Source: Propionibacteriaceae bacterium
Lineage (GTDB): Bacteria; Actinomycetota; Actinomycetes; Propionibacteriales; Propionibacteriaceae
Reading direction: 5' to 3'
Length of the DNA stretch: 8,126 bases
Assembly (NCBI GenBank): GCA_031287505.1
Contig: JAITSW010000027.1
Location: 1 to 8,126, forward strand
The notes beneath the pieces are model-generated. The model searched no databases, had not been told where the DNA came from, and saw nothing but the letters and a program-made list of their open reading frames with translations. Made by a program: the position numbers and the translations under genes. Shown here in pieces: positions 6,564-8,126 of this stretch (its first letter is position 1; each line of letters begins with the position of its first letter).

Positions 6564-6659
6564 GGTAATCGACGTCCCCCTGGCGGAGAGGTCGCCGTTG
6601 ATTTAGCCTGACTTGTATGGGATTTAAGCTGTCAGATTCCACCCTAGAAAGCACTTCGT

Positions 6660-6678
6660 GTGGCTACAATGTAGCTAC
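6660..6678. promoter_or_regulatory. Probable promoter -10 box inside an operator-like inverted repeat of the toxin-antitoxin operon
   Basis: GTGGCTACA-A-TGTAGCTAC is an inverted repeat with 8 of 9 pairs matching. It contains TACAAT (6665-6670), a good -10 hexamer, with no clear -35. The expected transcription start, about 6677, leaves an 18-nt leader to the antitoxin GTG. In type II modules of the RelB/DinJ group, the antitoxin or antitoxin-toxin complex usually binds such a palindrome over the promoter to repress its own operon. The palindrome and the box are seen; autoregulation is inferred from the family. Confidence 0.6.
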
Positions 6679-6694
6679 ACGAAAGGTTGGAACA

Positions 6695-6955
6695 GTGGCA
6701 AGTGTTGTTGTGCGTGCTCGGATAGACGAAGAGGTCAAAAAGGAGGCTCAGGTTGTCTTATCGGCAACCGGCATGTCGCTTTCCGATGCGATTCGACTAT
6801 TGCTGACTCGTGTTGCCGTGGAAAAACGTCTGCCTTTCGAACCATTGGCTCCAAACGAAAAAACCCTTGCAGCCATCCGCGAGTCTCGTCTTGCGAAAGT
6901 GCAAGAGTTTCATACCAAAGAGGCGTTGATGGATTGGTTGGATGCGGACGAATAG
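6695..6955 (+). CDS. dinJ: Type II antitoxin, RelB/DinJ family
   Basis: Antitoxin of 86 residues that would bind and block the YafQ-like toxin encoded just downstream and repress the operon. The N-terminal ribbon-helix-helix DNA-binding motif is visible: ASVVVRARIDEEVKKEAQ (2-19) gives the beta strand and first helix, then ATGMSLSDAIRLLLTRVA gives the turn and second helix. The C-terminal half (LPFEPLAPNEKTLAAIRESR and on) is the toxin-binding tail, with the FEP-x(2)-P-N pattern usual in DinJ proteins. The start GTG 6695 gives the family's normal length and has GAAAGG 8 nt upstream. An in-frame upstream ATG at 6617 is rejected because it would span the promoter palindrome. It overlaps the toxin gene by 14 nt, so translation is probably coupled. 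Confidence 0.92.
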   Translation: MASVVVRARIDEEVKKEAQVVLSATGMSLSDAIRLLLTRVAVEKRLPFEPLAPNEKTLAAIRESRLAKVQEFHTKEALMDWLDADE

Positions 6956-7235
6956 CAGGATTGTTGGAGCTTCAACTCAGTTCAAACGAGATTGGAAGCG
7001 AGAGAAAAAGGGGCGTCAGGCAAAGGTATTAGATAGTGCTTTTGGCGTAGTATTGGACGCGTTGGCCACAGACCAAGAATTGCCTCCCAAGTATCAAGAT
7101 CACGCTCTTTGTGGAGAGTGGATCGACTGTCGGGACTGCCACATCCGACCGGATCTCATTCTCATTTATCGAAGAATCGGCGAGGACAAGCTACATCTTC
7201 TTAGGTTGGGATCTCACAGCGAACTCGGTCTGTAA
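6942..7235 (+). CDS. yafQ: Type II toxin, YafQ family mRNA interferase (RelE superfamily)
   Basis: Ribosome-dependent endoribonuclease toxin of 97 residues that would cut translated mRNA when freed from the antitoxin, halting growth. The YafQ signature is clear: YQDHALCGEWIDCRDCHIRPDLILIY (51-76), then LLRLGSHSEL (86-95). The histidines and aspartate known as important in E. coli YafQ correspond to H54, H67, D71 and H92. The typical phenylalanine after SHSEL is replaced by Gly-Leu. The N-terminal helical part is Lys/Arg-rich (QFKRDWKREKKGRQAK), suited to RNA binding. ATG 6942 lies inside the last codons of the antitoxin gene, giving a 14-nt overlap usual for such operons. Base composition is lower in G/C than the genes on the left, hinting at acquisition by transfer. 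Confidence 0.92.
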   Translation: MRTNSRIVGASTQFKRDWKREKKGRQAKVLDSAFGVVLDALATDQELPPKYQDHALCGEWIDCRDCHIRPDLILIYRRIGEDKLHLLRLGSHSELGL

Positions 7236-7324
7236 TGGTTCATCAAGTCACGCCAGAGGCTCCAATGCTGGTGAGCGAGGTGGCTGAACCGCATGATATG
7301 TGGATTTCTTATGGTTATGTATGA
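7235..7324 (+). CDS. 29-residue ORF overlapping the toxin stop codon
   Basis: The ATG at 7235 shares a base with the yafQ stop (TAATG), an arrangement that allows translation restart. The ORF ends with TGA at 7322-7324, 13 bp before the SEFIR start. The peptide begins MVHQVTPEAPMLVSEVAEP and ends WISYGYV; I do not recognise it and see no signal peptide or membrane segment. It may be a small third component of the operon, a decayed gene fragment, or chance. A ribosome-binding site is not visible apart from possible coupling. Confidence 0.25.
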   Translation: MVHQVTPEAPMLVSEVAEPHDMWISYGYV

Positions 7325-7337
7325 CTAGAGTTGCGTC

Positions 7338-8126
7338 ATGGTTCCGCCACGCGTATTTATCTCATATGCTCATGACGACGCTGTCCATGAGCAGGCAGTG
7401 TTTCTTTTCGGATCGTTTTTGCGTAGCAACGGTATTGATGCGCGGCTCGATACATATGCTGCACAGTATCCTCAGGATTGGCCCCTATGGATGGAGAAGC
7501 AGATCACCGAGGCCGACTTCACTTTGTTGATTGCTTCTCCCCAGTATAAGAGGCGTGCTGGTGTAGATGCGGTGCCCAGTGAGGGTAGGGGTGCTCAATG
7601 GGAGGCCAAACTGATCCGCGATGAGTTTTACAAGGATCAGGAAGCAGCGCGGCAACGTTTTCTCCCTGTTGTGTTACCGGGGAGATGTGCTGATGAGCTC
7701 CCCACTTGGGTGGCGACAGCGTCACAGTCGTATTTTTCTGTTCGAGAGTTGACGGTATCTGGGGCAGAGAAACTGTTGCGTTACTTGACAAGGCAGACAG
7801 TTCCACTGCCCCCATTGGGCTCTTTGCCGGTGTTCGGAATGGACGAGTCATGTTTATCTACGTCGAGTCAGAGTACCTGGGTTCCGCCAAGGTCAGCATT
7901 GGGGAGTGTTGTTTCCGTATCATTCTTACCCAAGTCGGGCGGTGGGTTAAGAGTACGAACCGAGGTGGATGGAACCTTGTCGGGTGAGATCGATTGGGTC
8001 ATGCCAAACGGTATTGCAAGGGTCTTGGCTGATTCGGATGGTTTGGCTTTCACCTTAGCTCAAGAACAGCTCCGCACAGGTGGGCATGCTCTTGCGTGTG
8101 CACTTTTTGATAAGCCCACACGAAAT
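7338..8126 (+). CDS. SEFIR-domain protein (3' end beyond window)
   Basis: The frame runs open from ATG 7338 to the last base (263 residues). Residues about 4-135 are a SEFIR domain, a relative of TIR: RVFISYAHDD (5-14), GIDARLDTYA (32-41), WPLWMEKQITEADFTLLIAS (48-67), PQYKRR (68-73), GRGAQWEAKLIRDEFY (83-98, with the conserved Trp-Glu at 88-89), RFLPVVLPG (107-115) and ELPTWVA. The closing LLRYLTRQTVPLPPLG (146-161) is also usual after bacterial SEFIR domains. Residues 162-263 are unrecognised and run off the edge, so sensor or oligomerisation domains may follow. Bacterial TIR/SEFIR proteins have been linked to signalling, NAD depletion and phage defence; that role here is inference. The start has only a weak ribosome-binding site; an in-frame TAG lies 12 nt upstream. 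It is probably read with or just after the toxin-antitoxin operon. Confidence 0.88.
   Translation, partial: MVPPRVFISYAHDDAVHEQAVFLFGSFLRSNGIDARLDTYAAQYPQDWPLWMEKQITEADFTLLIASPQYKRRAGVDAVPSEGRGAQWEAKLIRDEFYKDQEAARQRFLPVVLPGRCADELPTWVATASQSYFSVRELTVSGAEKLLRYLTRQTVPLPPLGSLPVFGMDESCLSTSSQSTWVPPRSALGSVVSVSFLPKSGGGLRVRTEVDGTLSGEIDWVMPNGIARVLADSDGLAFTLAQEQLRTGGHALACALFDKPTRN

Noticed and set aside
6505..6600. Chromosomal replication origin
   Set aside because: Only two DnaA boxes, no long A/T-rich unwinding region, and no dnaA, dnaN, rpmH or partition genes nearby.
6571..6600. Intrinsic terminator after the kinase gene
   Set aside because: The only nearby pairing, GGCG/CGCC at about 6582-6596, is a 4-bp stem without a following T-run.
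6617..6694. Upstream ATG start of the antitoxin gene
   Set aside because: It would add 26 residues unlike the family and would translate through the promoter palindrome; GTG 6695 gives the normal 86-residue antitoxin.
7300..7530. 76-residue plus-strand ORF and a 110-residue minus-strand ORF (7519-7851) over the SEFIR region
   Set aside because: The frame starting at 7338 carries continuous SEFIR motifs to the window end, so the other frames are shadows.

Overview
The window looks like chromosomal DNA of a high-GC Gram-positive bacterium (Actinobacteria, perhaps near Actinomycetaceae). The reasons are the actinobacterial-type malate dehydrogenase N-terminus, the G/C-rich coding sequence in the first 6.5 kb (about 60% by eye), the GTG and TTG starts, and the surface-polymer and CNNM/CorC genes. 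The genus cannot be fixed from sequence alone.

Left part, minus strand (1-2782): the 5' end of malate dehydrogenase (mdh) runs off the left edge. Upstream of it is a 319-bp gap holding two small inverted repeats and a 180-bp purine-rich tandem array that ends exactly at the purU stop codon. Next come formyltetrahydrofolate deformylase (purU), a 104-bp spacer with a hairpin duplicated 60 bp apart, and a CDP-glycerol glycerophosphotransferase-like gene. The last would add polyol-phosphate units to a wall or surface polymer.

Middle part, plus strand (2880-6504): a family 2 glycosyltransferase is divergent from the glycerophosphotransferase, so the pair may be controlled from one 97-bp spacer and both may act on envelope polymers. 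After 30 bp comes a CNNM/CorC (HlyC/CorC) membrane protein with a TTG start, and 7 bp later an aminoglycoside-phosphotransferase-fold kinase. The three plus-strand genes are spaced like one operon.

Right part, plus strand (6505-8126): the sequence becomes less G/C-rich (about 45-50% in sampled lines) and accessory in content. The junction carries two perfect DnaA-box 9-mers, 29 bp apart. A DinJ-YafQ type II toxin-antitoxin operon follows, with an inverted repeat overlapping its probable -10 box and a 14-nt overlap between antitoxin and toxin. Beyond it is a 29-codon ORF that overlaps the toxin stop codon, then a SEFIR-domain gene (TIR-like superfamily) cut by the right edge. The SEFIR frame is open from 7338 to the last base. 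The toxin-antitoxin module plus SEFIR gene look like the edge of a defence or mobile island, and are the best place to look for something undescribed.
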